From Lysinibacillus sp. BPa_S21 (GTDB lineage Bacteria; Bacillota; Bacilli; Bacillales_A; Planococcaceae): a stretch of DNA of 64,000 nucleotides. The notes under the pieces are model-generated. The model was not told the DNA's origin, ran no database searches, and saw nothing but the letters and a program-made list of their open reading frames with translations. This document shows, one piece after another, positions 24,017 to 33,146 of this stretch. Location: positions 53,408-117,407 of the forward strand of contig NZ_JALIRS010000009.1 in assembly GCF_023337795.1 (NCBI RefSeq). Reading direction: 5' to 3'. The translations under genes were made by a program, and so were the position numbers. The stretch's first letter is position 1. Every line of letters starts with the position of its first letter.

Positions 24017-27000
24017 TTATTTCACTTCTGTATTGCGACGACGCAATAAGAATAATGCACCTAGAACGAGAGCCACACCAATTAGTGTAAGAGCTGTTTG
24101 GTTTGCTCCATTTGTTTGTGGCAGTTTGCCTTGCGCCATTAACTGCGCTTCCATTTCTTTAGCATCCGCTTTGATTTTGTCAATATCAAGGTATTTCCCT
24201 ACTTCCGCCTGTTCCTCTTTAGATAACTGGTTGTATTTATCGAGGAAATCCTTATATTCATCTAGTGTGTCTTTATCTGCTGTAGAAGGATTGTACGGCT
24301 TTAACTCTTTTCCTTGATCAATGACTTCTTGTACAGATGGTTTTTCAGAGTCTGCTGGATCTTTTGGATCTGTTTGGTTATCTGAACCACCTGGGTTTGT
24401 TGGATTAACTGGCTTCTCTGGTTCTGGAGTCGGTTTTTCTGGTTTAACCGGTTTTTCCGGATCTGGATTCGGTTTTTCTGGATCAACTGGTTTCTCCGGA
24501 TCTGGATCTGGTTTTCCTGGATCAACTGGTTTCTCCGGATCTGGATCTGGTTTTTCTGGATCAACTGGTTTCTCCGGATCTGGGTTTGGTTTTTCTGGAT
24601 CAACCGGTTTCTCCGGATCTGGATTTGGTTTTTCTGGATCAACTGGTTTTTCCGGATCTGGATTTGGTTTTTCTGGATCAACTGGTTTTTCCGGATCTGG
24701 ATCTGGGTCAGGCGTCCAGCCACCGCCTCCACCTGTTGATGAAGGTTTTACTAATGCCGAACATTTATCTTTTACAGTAAACGAGCCAATTAAACGACTT
24801 CCCTCGTATACATTGTACGTACCTTGTTTAATTGCATCTTTTGGCAATACAATCGTTCCAGCGAAACTAGTTGTTAAAACTTCACTGTTGTCTGCACCTT
24901 TTACGATATTACCTTTAGCATCTTTTATTGTGATCTTTGCATTCACATTAGGTGTTCCAAATTCAGTTTGTACTGTTAATGTGAAATCTGGACAAGCAGG
25001 CGCTGCTGATACTTCTGCTTTACAACTTTCTGAGTATTTAACAGTTATTTGACCAATGTATAGATCACCTTGATACACAACATAGTCACCTGACGGAATT
25101 TCATTAGGTTGAATCGTAATTTGACCTAATTCATTTGTTGTTTGGTTAGTAGCAATAATTGCTCCCTTTGTATCTTTGATTGTGATATTGCTAACATTAG
25201 GGCGTGGATTGCCATTTTCATCCTTCACTGTTAATGTAAATAGTTCACATTTTGGTGCTGGCTGAACTGTTTTTTCACATTCGATATTTGTTTCGAAAGC
25301 ACCAATTTCTTCACCATTTACTTCAACTGTGTAAGCACCTGGTTCCAAATCAGGTAATTTTATAACACCTGTCGTAGTTGTTGTGCTAATAATTTCGTCA
25401 TCGTCAGCATCTTTAACAACGATTGTTGTAGTGCCATCAGTAATTTTATTACCATCCACATCTTTTACAGTTAATTCAAACTCTTCACATTTTGGTAATT
25501 CTTTAACGATAAATTCATGACCACAGTCTTCTGTATACGTTAAAGTTACTGTGCCTAAGAATTGTTTACCTTCGTAAACCATGTACTCACCTGGCTTCAC
25601 GCCATTATCAGGATTGATTTTGTTTGATTCAAAAATAAACTTACCTGATGCGTCAGTTGATGCCTTTACTTCTGTAGTATCTGATTTTAATGTTAGCTCT
25701 TTAATATTTGTACGGATGTTTCCATCTGTATCTTCAACCACGATTGTGAAGTTTTCGCACTTAGGTGCTGGTTGAATGCTCTCTTTACAGTTGTCGTTGA
25801 ACTCTACTGTAATCGTCTTTAACGTCTCACCATTGTAAATAACATCGTACTGACCTGCTTTAATTTGGTCTGGAGTAAAAGTAACTTTACCGTTTTCAAC
25901 AGTATGATTTTCTGACAATCCCGTCGCTTTACTTACCAATGTTACTGTTCCATCCACTAATTTGCCGTCAATATCGTGTACTGTTAATTCAAACAGTGAA
26001 CATTTCAATGGACTTTCTGGTATGTTGGCGATTTCAACAATTTGTTTACCCTCAAAAGGACCTGATGTTGCTTTTTCATCACGATTTAATGTAAAGATTA
26101 CATCCGGATTATCAAAACCAGCAACTTTCGTTTCTTTTAATGTATATTTACCTTCAGCAAATTTTAATCCGAAGTCTAATACACCGTTTTTATTTGTTTT
26201 AGCGCTAACTAATGGTTTATCACCTGTGTATTGGCTGTATAAAGTAAACTCAACATCTTTCATTACTTCGCCTGTTGCAGCATTCGTTTTTATAATAACA
26301 AATGGTACTTTAACTGTTGATGCTTGATTACCATACTTAAATTCTTTAATTAACCAACTATCTTTTCCACTTGTTTGGCTGCTACCTTGATAGCTTACTT
26401 CTACTTCATTTTTAGCATTAGAGCCTGATTCACCTGTAAATACTGTGTCGTATTCTACATAGTATGCTTCAGTTACATTACCTAAATTAAGAGTGAATGT
26501 ACCATTTTTCATATCTACATTTAACGTATACTTACTTGGATCTAAAAGTGTCTTCTCTTCAGTTGGATTATTTGGAGTTTTTCCAGACAATGCAACTTTA
26601 TATACTTTAAATGTATCTTCTAAAATCAATTGTTCTGGGTTACCTTCATCATCTTTACCCACTGTGTCGGTAATGACTACATTGTCTAATTTTGATTGTG
26701 CGTAGTTAAACTCAAAGTTCCACTGAGCTACTGCAGAACCAAGTTCAGCTTGATGACCCCTTTTGTTTAAAATTTTGTCTGTATGATTGACATTAACTGT
26801 TTTTGACCACGATGCATTATCACCATCATCGCTTGTTAATGTAGCTGTATTTTTAATACTTACTGGTTTACCATGCGGGAAAATGCCATCTGCATTTACT
26901 GATTCATATGTTACTTTATATGGACTATTAATAATATCCGGGAATACTAGCTTAATTTCGTTCGGTTTCCCTGAAGTGTTTGGAATAGTTATTGTTTCTG

Positions 27001-29302
27001 TTTCTTTAAAAACACCATTTTCATCTAGTTCACCTTTTTGCACTACAATATTTTTAATTTCTTGTGTATCTGGTAATTTATCCTCAAACACTGCATTTTT
27101 TAAAGAATTGTAGTTAAAGTTAAATTCAACATCCCAATAGAAAGTTTTTGTTTCGTAATTATAATAACCTTCTTTTTTACCATTTGTTTTTTGTTCAGAT
27201 CGAATATCTTGTTTCGCTGAAGCGGATGAAGAATTCAGTAAATTCTTATTTGTCATTGTTACTTTATTATTATATTCAATTGTATTTGCGCCAACATGTC
27301 GAATATCGTATTCTGTATCATACGTAATTTCGATAGGTTCATTTATTACATTCTTTAAAGTAATTGTAAATCCAGTTTTATCATCGTTATTAATACTTAA
27401 CGTGTAATCTTTATCACTAACTAATTTATTACCCACTTTTACTTTTAAAGTATTTTCTATTAATTTTAGATTTTTATCTGTAAAAGTATCAACAAACTTC
27501 GTTTCTTCAGCTAATTCATAGCCTGCTTGGTTCGCCACAATCTTCCATGACATCGTTTTGTTTTGATAGTTAACACCAGTAGCAGCTTTGTTTAGTAACA
27601 AATCCCCTTTATTATAATAAGAGGTATCTTTTACCTCTCCCGACATATCTGGGCGTGCTACTACATTTTCTACCGTAAAACTCTCTGTTGGATACACTTC
27701 GTCTTTTGGCTTTGTTGCATATTTGATAACATATGGTTTTGTTACAGGAGCTTTAAATATTAATTCAAAGCTATGTCCACCATCTGCAATCTTAACTTCG
27801 TAAGGAATAGTGGCAGCCGCACCATCTGCCTCAAATACTTGTATATTTCCAACTAATTTTTGTGTTTCAGTCCAGCTGTCAATTAGTACCGCGTTTTCCT
27901 GTGAAATATTGCGGTTATTGAAGTTGTAATTAATTGTCCAATATGTTGCTAAATCACTAGCCGTAGGACCTGAGTGCGTTTTTGCTAATGGTTCACCAAA
28001 GTCTACCGTTACTGTTGTAGGAGCGGATTTTCCATTATAAGTAGCCCCATTTTTAAAGTCTGCACTTTTAACGTTACCTGGGTCCCCAACTTCTGTTTTG
28101 TACTCAATACGGTAAGCAGTATGCTTTTCATTCGGCAATGCAATTGTCATTGTGTTTCCATCAAAGATTGGAGTCACAGTGACAGGGTCATTAGAGTCTG
28201 TTTTTGTTCCATTAGGTGATACATTTAACTTTGTTATTTTTACAGAATCTTGTTTAAATGTATGTGCTTCACCTAGTGTATCAACAAAATTTGTAATACC
28301 AGAATCTTTATTAACGCCTAAATCTGTATTAACTTCAACTTTCCAGTCAATAAACTTACTATTTTTCCCACCATTATCTGCTACACCTGATTTGGTAACA
28401 GGTTCACCGCTCGTTTTAGGTTGGAAATTCAACTGGATGTTTTCAGTACCCGGTAAACTAATTGTTTCTTCCCATTTCGTATTATCGCTTGCAAAGTTTG
28501 CTTGTACGCTAAAGTATGCACCTAGTTCAAGGGCTGCACCCGTTCCTACATCATCTCGTAAAGCTTCGTTGAATGTGATTACAATATCATTTCCACTTTT
28601 CGAAATAGTACCTACCTCACCATAAGCTGTTCCATTTGGGAATGTGATATCTTCAAAAATAGCTGGCAAAGTGTACGTTAAAGTTGTACCTGGACCATAG
28701 TTATGTCCCGCTGCTAGTTCTAAATGAAATTTAAACTCTGCAGATTGTCCATTAGTAACATTAATACTTTCATTTGAATTAACCTTTGTTCCATTCACAG
28801 TAAACTCAACATTTTTAATTACATCAACAGGCATAGTTGGATCATATGATGGTGGTGTAGTTTCTTCTTCCAAATCTCCATTTGGATTTTCTCCTTCACC
28901 ACTAACATCATCATTTCCAGGTTCTTGTGTTTCAGATTGTTCTCCCTCGCTTGCGGAACCAGGACTAGTCCCTTCACCATTTCCAGACTCTTTTTCAGGT
29001 TGGTCTCCTACGCCTGTGGAACCAGGACTAGTCCCTTCACCATTTCCAGGTTCGTTTGATGTTCCAGGTTGGTCTCCTACACCCGTGGAACCAGGACTAA
29101 TCACTTCACCATTTCCAGGCTCTTTTTGTGTTTCAGGTTGTTCGACTTCACCTGCGGAACCAATGCCATCATCTCCAAATTCAACTGCAGGTGCTACAGG
29201 TTGTTCTTGCTCTACTGCAAACACTGATATCGGCGATAATATTGTTTGGAATACGAGTAGCATTAAGATTATTGCTATGTTTACTTTTTTTAATTTTTGC
29301 AT
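24017..29302 (-). CDS. Giant LPxTG-type wall-anchored adhesin
   Basis: A 1761-residue surface protein. Signal peptide (1-~27, ending SVFA). Residues ~30-150 are a Gly/Glu/Pro-rich low-complexity stretch with repeated GNGEGTSPGS. From ~170 to ~1000 there are about five to six collagen-binding/Cna-like adhesin domains, with recurring W-x-[VI]-x-[FV]-N and FxDT patterns. A SpaA/Cna-B-like domain follows (FVIIKTNAATGEVMKDVEF, ~1000-1085). Residues ~1097-1513 hold five ~80-residue repeats, each bounded by cysteines. Next is a 12-residue PDPEKPVDPEKP wall-spanning repeat (~1530-1630), an acidic linker, LPQTNG at ~1727, a hydrophobic helix and an RRR tail. Start is the ATG after AAGGAG; a GTG-started extension to 29446 would bury the leader RNA. 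Probably attaches cells to host or matrix. Confidence 0.9.
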   Translation of the reverse strand: MQKLKKVNIAIILMLLVFQTILSPISVFAVEQEQPVAPAVEFGDDGIGSAGEVEQPETQKEPGNGEVISPGSTGVGDQPGTSNEPGNGEGTSPGSTGVGDQPEKESGNGEGTSPGSASEGEQSETQEPGNDDVSGEGENPNGDLEEETTPPSYDPTMPVDVIKNVEFTVNGTKVNSNESINVTNGQSAEFKFHLELAAGHNYGPGTTLTYTLPAIFEDITFPNGTAYGEVGTISKSGNDIVITFNEALRDDVGTGAALELGAYFSVQANFASDNTKWEETISLPGTENIQLNFQPKTSGEPVTKSGVADNGGKNSKFIDWKVEVNTDLGVNKDSGITNFVDTLGEAHTFKQDSVKITKLNVSPNGTKTDSNDPVTVTPIFDGNTMTIALPNEKHTAYRIEYKTEVGDPGNVKSADFKNGATYNGKSAPTTVTVDFGEPLAKTHSGPTASDLATYWTINYNFNNRNISQENAVLIDSWTETQKLVGNIQVFEADGAAATIPYEVKIADGGHSFELIFKAPVTKPYVIKYATKPKDEVYPTESFTVENVVARPDMSGEVKDTSYYNKGDLLLNKAATGVNYQNKTMSWKIVANQAGYELAEETKFVDTFTDKNLKLIENTLKVKVGNKLVSDKDYTLSINNDDKTGFTITLKNVINEPIEITYDTEYDIRHVGANTIEYNNKVTMTNKNLLNSSSASAKQDIRSEQKTNGKKEGYYNYETKTFYWDVEFNFNYNSLKNAVFEDKLPDTQEIKNIVVQKGELDENGVFKETETITIPNTSGKPNEIKLVFPDIINSPYKVTYESVNADGIFPHGKPVSIKNTATLTSDDGDNASWSKTVNVNHTDKILNKRGHQAELGSAVAQWNFEFNYAQSKLDNVVITDTVGKDDEGNPEQLILEDTFKVYKVALSGKTPNNPTEEKTLLDPSKYTLNVDMKNGTFTLNLGNVTEAYYVEYDTVFTGESGSNAKNEVEVSYQGSSQTSGKDSWLIKEFKYGNQASTVKVPFVIIKTNAATGEVMKDVEFTLYSQYTGDKPLVSAKTNKNGVLDFGLKFAEGKYTLKETKVAGFDNPDVIFTLNRDEKATSGPFEGKQIVEIANIPESPLKCSLFELTVHDIDGKLVDGTVTLVSKATGLSENHTVENGKVTFTPDQIKAGQYDVIYNGETLKTITVEFNDNCKESIQPAPKCENFTIVVEDTDGNIRTNIKELTLKSDTTEVKASTDASGKFIFESNKINPDNGVKPGEYMVYEGKQFLGTVTLTYTEDCGHEFIVKELPKCEEFELTVKDVDGNKITDGTTTIVVKDADDDEIISTTTTTGVIKLPDLEPGAYTVEVNGEEIGAFETNIECEKTVQPAPKCELFTLTVKDENGNPRPNVSNITIKDTKGAIIATNQTTNELGQITIQPNEIPSGDYVVYQGDLYIGQITVKYSESCKAEVSAAPACPDFTLTVQTEFGTPNVNAKITIKDAKGNIVKGADNSEVLTTSFAGTIVLPKDAIKQGTYNVYEGSRLIGSFTVKDKCSALVKPSSTGGGGGWTPDPDPDPEKPVDPEKPNPDPEKPVDPEKPNPDPEKPVDPEKPNPDPEKPVDPEKPDPDPEKPVDPGKPDPDPEKPVDPEKPNPDPEKPVKPEKPTPEPEKPVNPTNPGGSDNQTDPKDPADSEKPSVQEVIDQGKELKPYNPSTADKDTLDEYKDFLDKYNQLSKEEQAEVGKYLDIDKIKADAKEMEAQLMAQGKLPQTNGANQTALTLIGVALVLGALFLLRRRNTEVK
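24411..24712 (-). repeat. 36-bp coding repeat (Pro/Glu/Lys/Asp-rich)
   Basis: About eight copies of a 36-bp unit encoding PNPDPEKPVDPE variants; silent changes between copies. This is the wall-spanning part of the adhesin and a likely site of length variation. Confidence 0.9.
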
Positions 29303-29326
29303 GTTTCTCTCCTTTTCTAAGTTCCG

Positions 29327-29411
29327 AGAGCTACCTGTTGGCGTTTGCTGACGACGTCGCATTTTTTCGTGATGCTGAAAAGTATGCCGCAAACAATAGG
29401 TTGGTCCCTCT
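29327..29411 (-). promoter_or_regulatory. Structured 5' leader of the adhesin gene (unassigned)
   Basis: Minus-strand RNA can fold as nested stems with internal loops: AGAG/CTCT, ACCT/AGGT, GTTTGC/GCAAAC and an inner GCAU/AUGC. It ends 25 bases before the start codon, next to the ribosome site. I do not recognise a riboswitch class. Confidence 0.35.
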
Positions 29412-29682
29412 TCCCTTCTATTTAATGGTCGTCTATATGAATACACTCGAATAAATACTCACGAATAGGCACTTACGATGACTTATGTATGTGTTATGTG
29501 CAATTCGAATATATCCATAGTACTTTTGCGTCACTTTTAGTAATAGGCCTCACCCCTCTTAGGGTTTTCGACTCATTATAAACGATTATACTAAACAAAT
29601 ACTAAACAATCTCGGACTTTCTATTTATAAAATTCTAAAAACTTCTATATAGTTTCCACTTTTTTCATCTTTATACAACAAC

Positions 29683-29728
29683 AAAAAAACAGCGAAAATA
29701 ACTCAATTAGAGTACTTTCGCTGTTTTT
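29683..29728 (-). terminator. ywfO terminator
   Basis: AACAGCGAAA and TTTCGCTGTT arms, then TTTTTTT on the minus strand. Confidence 0.82.
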
Positions 29729-29803
29729 CACTATAGATATGTTGGAATGCTTTTAATTCCATTTATTTTTTTATACATATTTTTATACAAAAAAATTTTT
29801 TTA

Positions 29804-31117
29804 TTAATTTTTCCCTTGCCGTTGCAGTAAAGCTAATATTTGTTTTTTCACAGCAGGATGGGTACTGTTGTCCTCTAGGAAATCTAGTGGGAAATATATT
29901 TTATGATCTCGCTTCATGCGGCCAGAAATAGAATCAACAATAATAGATTCCCGTGAAAGCTCTCGTAGATCTCCATTTTTCATTTCTAAGAAAATAGGGA
30001 CACGTACTTCTTCCTCTCCTGGTCGATAAAAGTCATAAGGTAAATCTGCCGTCGTATCGTGGACAAGATAATATTCTGGATTTAAATCAGCTTCCTTGAA
30101 AAGATCTTGTAATTTTTGATATTTATCTAGCTCTACACCTGGATCTAAATCGATGTACTGAAATAGCTTTCGGTTTACAAATCGGCGGCTTAAGTCACTT
30201 AATATAGCATCATCTTCTTGCATCCAAAGTTGAAAATATGTAAAAAGAATACTCTCATCTAATGCAAGATAGTCTTCAAGCGTAATGGAGTTACGGAAAA
30301 ATGCTAAAAAGTGTGTTGGCTCGTGCTTAAATTTGTAGCCTGCCAAGCTCAGTTGTTTAGCTCGTTTTAAAATATTATTTAAGACAACTTCTGCACTGCG
30401 AGATACTGGGTGGAAATAAATTTGTAAGTACATTTGATAGCGGCTCATGATATAATCCTCTACCGCATGCATGCCCGTCGCCTTAATAACGACCTGATTT
30501 TTTCGTGGACGCATTACTCTTAAAATACGTTCCATATCAAAATGACCATAGCTTACGCCAGTGAAATAAGCATCACGCTGTAAATAATCCATACGATCAG
30601 CGTCTATTTGACTGGATATTAAACTGACTACCTGTTTATTCGGATATGTTTTTTCAATGACCTGCGATACTTTCTCCGGAAAATCAGTAGATACTTTTTT
30701 TAATACTGCATTCACTTCTGTATCGCCAAGCAAAATTTGTCTTGTATAAAATTCATGATCAAGCTCAAAGACATTTTCAAAAGCATGTGAAAATGGTCCA
30801 TGCCCTAAGTCGTGTAATAGGGCTGCACAAAGCACAAGCAGTCGTTCATCTTCATCCCATTCAGGACGACCAGCAAAAATATCATCTACTATGCGGCGTA
30901 CAATTTCGTAAACGCCAAGCGAATGACTAAAGCGGCTATGCTCTGCTCCATGGAATACTAAAAACGTTGTACCTAGCTGGCGAATTCGACGTAATCGCTG
31001 AAATTCCTTCGTACCCACTAGATCCCAAATCACTTGATCCCGTACATGCACATAGCGATGTACTGGATCCTTAAATACTTTTTCCTCTTGTAATTTAGCT
31101 TTTGCATAATGTGTCAA
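29804..31117 (-). CDS. ywfO: YwfO-like HD-domain phosphohydrolase
   Basis: HD superfamily phosphohydrolase of about 437 residues. Metal-site motifs: HGAEHSRFSHSLGVYE (~55), LLHDLGHGPFSHAFE (HD at ~98-99) and the distal Asp in QIDADRMDYLQRDAYFTG (~170). This is the SAMHD1/dGTPase-like subgroup; B. subtilis YwfO has a matching sequence and lies beside rsfA, as here. The likely substrates are nucleotides. The start is uncertain: TTG at 31117 has GGGGGTG eight bases upstream and fits the length of homologs, whereas the ATG at 31177 adds 20 residues with no ribosome site. Confidence 0.88.
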   Translation of the reverse strand: MTHYAKAKLQEEKVFKDPVHRYVHVRDQVIWDLVGTKEFQRLRRIRQLGTTFLVFHGAEHSRFSHSLGVYEIVRRIVDDIFAGRPEWDEDERLLVLCAALLHDLGHGPFSHAFENVFELDHEFYTRQILLGDTEVNAVLKKVSTDFPEKVSQVIEKTYPNKQVVSLISSQIDADRMDYLQRDAYFTGVSYGHFDMERILRVMRPRKNQVVIKATGMHAVEDYIMSRYQMYLQIYFHPVSRSAEVVLNNILKRAKQLSLAGYKFKHEPTHFLAFFRNSITLEDYLALDESILFTYFQLWMQEDDAILSDLSRRFVNRKLFQYIDLDPGVELDKYQKLQDLFKEADLNPEYYLVHDTTADLPYDFYRPGEEEVRVPIFLEMKNGDLRELSRESIIVDSISGRMKRDHKIYFPLDFLEDNSTHPAVKKQILALLQRQGKN

Positions 31118-31283
31118 TTGTACAGCACCCCCGTTTCCTATTTGTTCTATTATATGCGATAAATATAGGACTAGCATACATATTTACTTTTAATTATAGA
31201 GACTATCAACCTAACTCGCTGTATTCTTGTCTTATTTTAGGTTTCTATTGACCTAATTTCCATACTTATCATCATAACGTGGG

Positions 31284-31628
31284 GTTGATTTCCGTTCCGG
31301 CTGGGCGCTTTGTAGCTGCCGCTTTGCTTTCGCTACAGAAAACATTTGTTGCTGTCGCTTCGCTTTCGCACAGATAAAACATTGCCGCTGACGCTTCGCT
31401 TTCGCGCAGAGCAGAGCTTCCTGGGGGCGTCCGATGAGCCGCTTCACTCGCGTTGCTCGCTCCAGGGTCTCGGGCCAACAGATGTTTTTTGCGCGAAAGC
31501 GTAGTGTTAACGCAGCGACAGCAGCATGATGTTGGTCACGAAGGCGTTATCACAGGATGTGATGGTTTTAGCCTTCGTTCCCCTATCGCTAATCCCCAAG
31601 GAGTCGCCCAGCCTCCACTCCAATCAAC
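31284..31628 (-). repeat. Dispersed GTTGATT-ended repeat, copy B (345 bp)
   Basis: Longest copy, with GTTGATTTCCGTTCC and CACTCCAATCAAC ends. Compared with copy A it has extra GCTTTCGC modules after the left end and an insert TTTTTTGCGCGAAAGCGTAG after GGGCCAACA. Sequence AACGTGGG precedes both A and B, so the element may extend eight bases further. Confidence 0.85.
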
Positions 31629-31719
31629 ATATATATGGAATACGTTTTGGCCAATACTATTCCTAACTTTGATGATGAACCAGGTTCAACATCAATGTTG
31701 GGGTAAGGCATAACGTGAA

Positions 31720-31815
31720 GCTTCCCGCCGCTTCATTGGCCTTCCGTCTCTCTGGCTCTTCTTTCCGTCACTTCGATAGTTCTTTCCGTCGCTCTTACTT
31801 TTCTATCCGTCGATA
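31720..31815. repeat. 21-bp tandem array 5 (TTTCCGTC family)
   Basis: Units start at 31720, 31741, 31762, 31783 and 31804, exactly 21 bp apart. Examples: CTTCCGTCTCTCTGG, TTTCCGTCACTTCGATAGTTC less its last base, TTTCCGTCGCTCTTAC. Same family as array 2. Confidence 0.85.
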
Positions 31816-31821
31816 AAAAAA

Positions 31822-31867
31822 CAGCCAAAAAAACAAAAACTATCTTCAACTAGACTAGTGAAGATAG
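31822..31867 (-). terminator. Terminator of the DUF1450 gene
   Basis: CTATCTTCA and TGAAGATAG arms, then TTTTTGTTTTTTT on the minus strand. Confidence 0.78.
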
Positions 31868-31880
31868 CGCTTTGTTTTAC

Positions 31881-32105
31881 TTATTTCTTTAACTTTGCTA
31901 AAACCTTTTCCATTAGTTCTTCTTCCGTTAATGCAGCAACAGGTCGACTATTTACAAAGGTAAATGTTTTTTTACGTCCCGGGCCACAATAGGAATGACA
32001 GCCAATTTCGATGGTTGCATCAGGATCGATTTCCTTTAATTTTGGAATTAACGTTTTTAAGTTAACGGCCTGACATTCATCGCAAACTTTAAATTCGTTT
32101 GCCAT
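31881..32105 (-). CDS. DUF1450 (YuzB-like) protein
   Basis: Protein of 74 residues in the DUF1450/YuzB family, predicted thioredoxin-like fold. Two cysteine pairs are visible: CDEC near 8-11, and [13 protein letters not shown] near 36-41. Such pairs suggest a metal or Fe-S site, or redox role, as in [2Fe-2S] thioredoxin-like ferredoxins, but none is shown. ATG follows AAGGG. It is a single-gene unit with its own terminator. Function unknown. Confidence 0.85.
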   Translation of the reverse strand: MANEFKVCDECQAVNLKTLIPKLKEIDPDATIEIGCHSYCGPGRKKTFTFVNSRPVAALTEEELMEKVLAKLKK

Positions 32106-32156
32106 TGTGTCAACAACCCTTTCTATATAGTATTTTTTTAACTTCTTTTAGCAATT

Positions 32157-32185
32157 TGTAGCGAAAGCACAGCGGCAGCTACAGA
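32157..32185. repeat. Fragment of the dispersed repeat interior
   Basis: GTAGCGAAAGCACAGCGGC and AGCTACAGAAG match internal modules of the dispersed repeat. The rest of 32186-32464 holds only the rsfA upstream region. Confidence 0.35.
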
Positions 32186-32464
32186 AGTCTTCCCCCTCTA
32201 TAGAGGATGAGATGAATCGGGAAGAAGTTCTTTGTGCATGCACAAATGCCGAGGCATAAATGATTCAAAAATTCGTTTCTATTGATCGTATGACTTTCAC
32301 ATATTTAAGTATGTAGCATACGTACAAACCTACATCGGGTATTGTATCGCATTTTTCCCCTTGTATTCAAGCATAATTCCTTCCACATGGATGAATAAAA
32401 GGTTAAAAGATTGGTCATGCTAGTTGTAAATAAAAGTTCCAAATAAAGGTGGGAGGATTTTAAT

Positions 32465-33112
32465 ATGAGTAAAGTTAGACAAGATGCTTGGTTAGAAGAA
32501 AACGATGAATTATTAGCAGAGGCGGTAATTCGCCATGTAACGGAAGGTAGTACACAATTAAATGCCTTTGAAGAAGCTGGTGACGCTTTAAATCGTACTG
32601 CTGCTGCATGTGGCTTTCGTTGGAATGCTGTTGTTCGCAAAGAATACGAGGAACAATTAGCAGAAGCAAAAAAAGAAAGAAAAGAAAGAATGCGAGTGTT
32701 GGGAGCTCCAGCAAGACGCCGTGCTTCTAGTATGTTTACAGTTAATAGTAGTGGCGCAGAGGGTAAATCCATTCCTCTTTCTGCATTAAATCTCGATATT
32801 GTCATAGCTTATTTATTACGTTTACAGCACTCTGGTGAAGTAGGTAATGAGTCTACAAAATGGAGACAACTAGTACACGTAACATCTGAGAAAAATAAAA
32901 AACTAGAGAAAACCATTACACAGCTAGAAGAGGAAAATAGAGCTATTCGAAAAGATTACGAGCAATTTGTACAAATTATGAACCGCGCTAGACGACTAGT
33001 AACACTAGATGAAGAGGAAGAACGAATTGCACCTGTTTTCAAAATGGAGAAAAACGGCAATCTTGTTGTAAGTAGCCCTTATGCACAAGAAAATGGCGAT
33101 GCGCTTAATTAG
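32465..33112 (+). CDS. rsfA: RsfA family prespore regulator
   Basis: Transcription regulator of 215 residues. The first ~60 residues are a Myb/SANT-like DNA-binding domain ([37 protein letters not shown]). A basic linker follows, then a coiled coil at ~140-175 ([25 protein letters not shown]). B. subtilis RsfA (YwfN) is made in the forespore under sigma-F and tunes the sigma-F regulon; it also sits beside ywfO. ATG has AAGGTGGGAGG-type ribosome site upstream. No sigma-F promoter could be assigned with confidence. Confidence 0.9.
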   Translation: MSKVRQDAWLEENDELLAEAVIRHVTEGSTQLNAFEEAGDALNRTAAACGFRWNAVVRKEYEEQLAEAKKERKERMRVLGAPARRRASSMFTVNSSGAEGKSIPLSALNLDIVIAYLLRLQHSGEVGNESTKWRQLVHVTSEKNKKLEKTITQLEEENRAIRKDYEQFVQIMNRARRLVTLDEEEERIAPVFKMEKNGNLVVSSPYAQENGDALN

Positions 33113-33129
33113 CAGCATCGCTTTTTTTC
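33097..33129 (+). terminator. rsfA terminator
   Basis: GCGATGC, loop, GCATCGC, then TTTTTTT; overlaps the last codons of rsfA. Confidence 0.82.
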
Positions 33130-33146
33130 TTGGAAATGATTGATGA

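Noticed and set aside
24321-25052. Plus-strand glycine/serine-rich frame (GFSGSTGFSGSG)
   Set aside because: It is the antisense of the Pro/Asp/Glu/Lys repeat of the adhesin gene.
29340-29395. Hammerhead ribozyme on the plus strand (CTGACGA ... GAAA)
   Set aside because: Stem II does not pair properly next to the core and no NUH cleavage site with stem I/III pairing is evident; it is antisense to the adhesin leader.
29510-29580. c-di-GMP-I (GEMM) riboswitch, from GTGACGCAAAAG on the minus strand
   Set aside because: Only the GACGCAAA segment fits; the GGCAAACC arm, GNRA loop and receptor are missing or misplaced.
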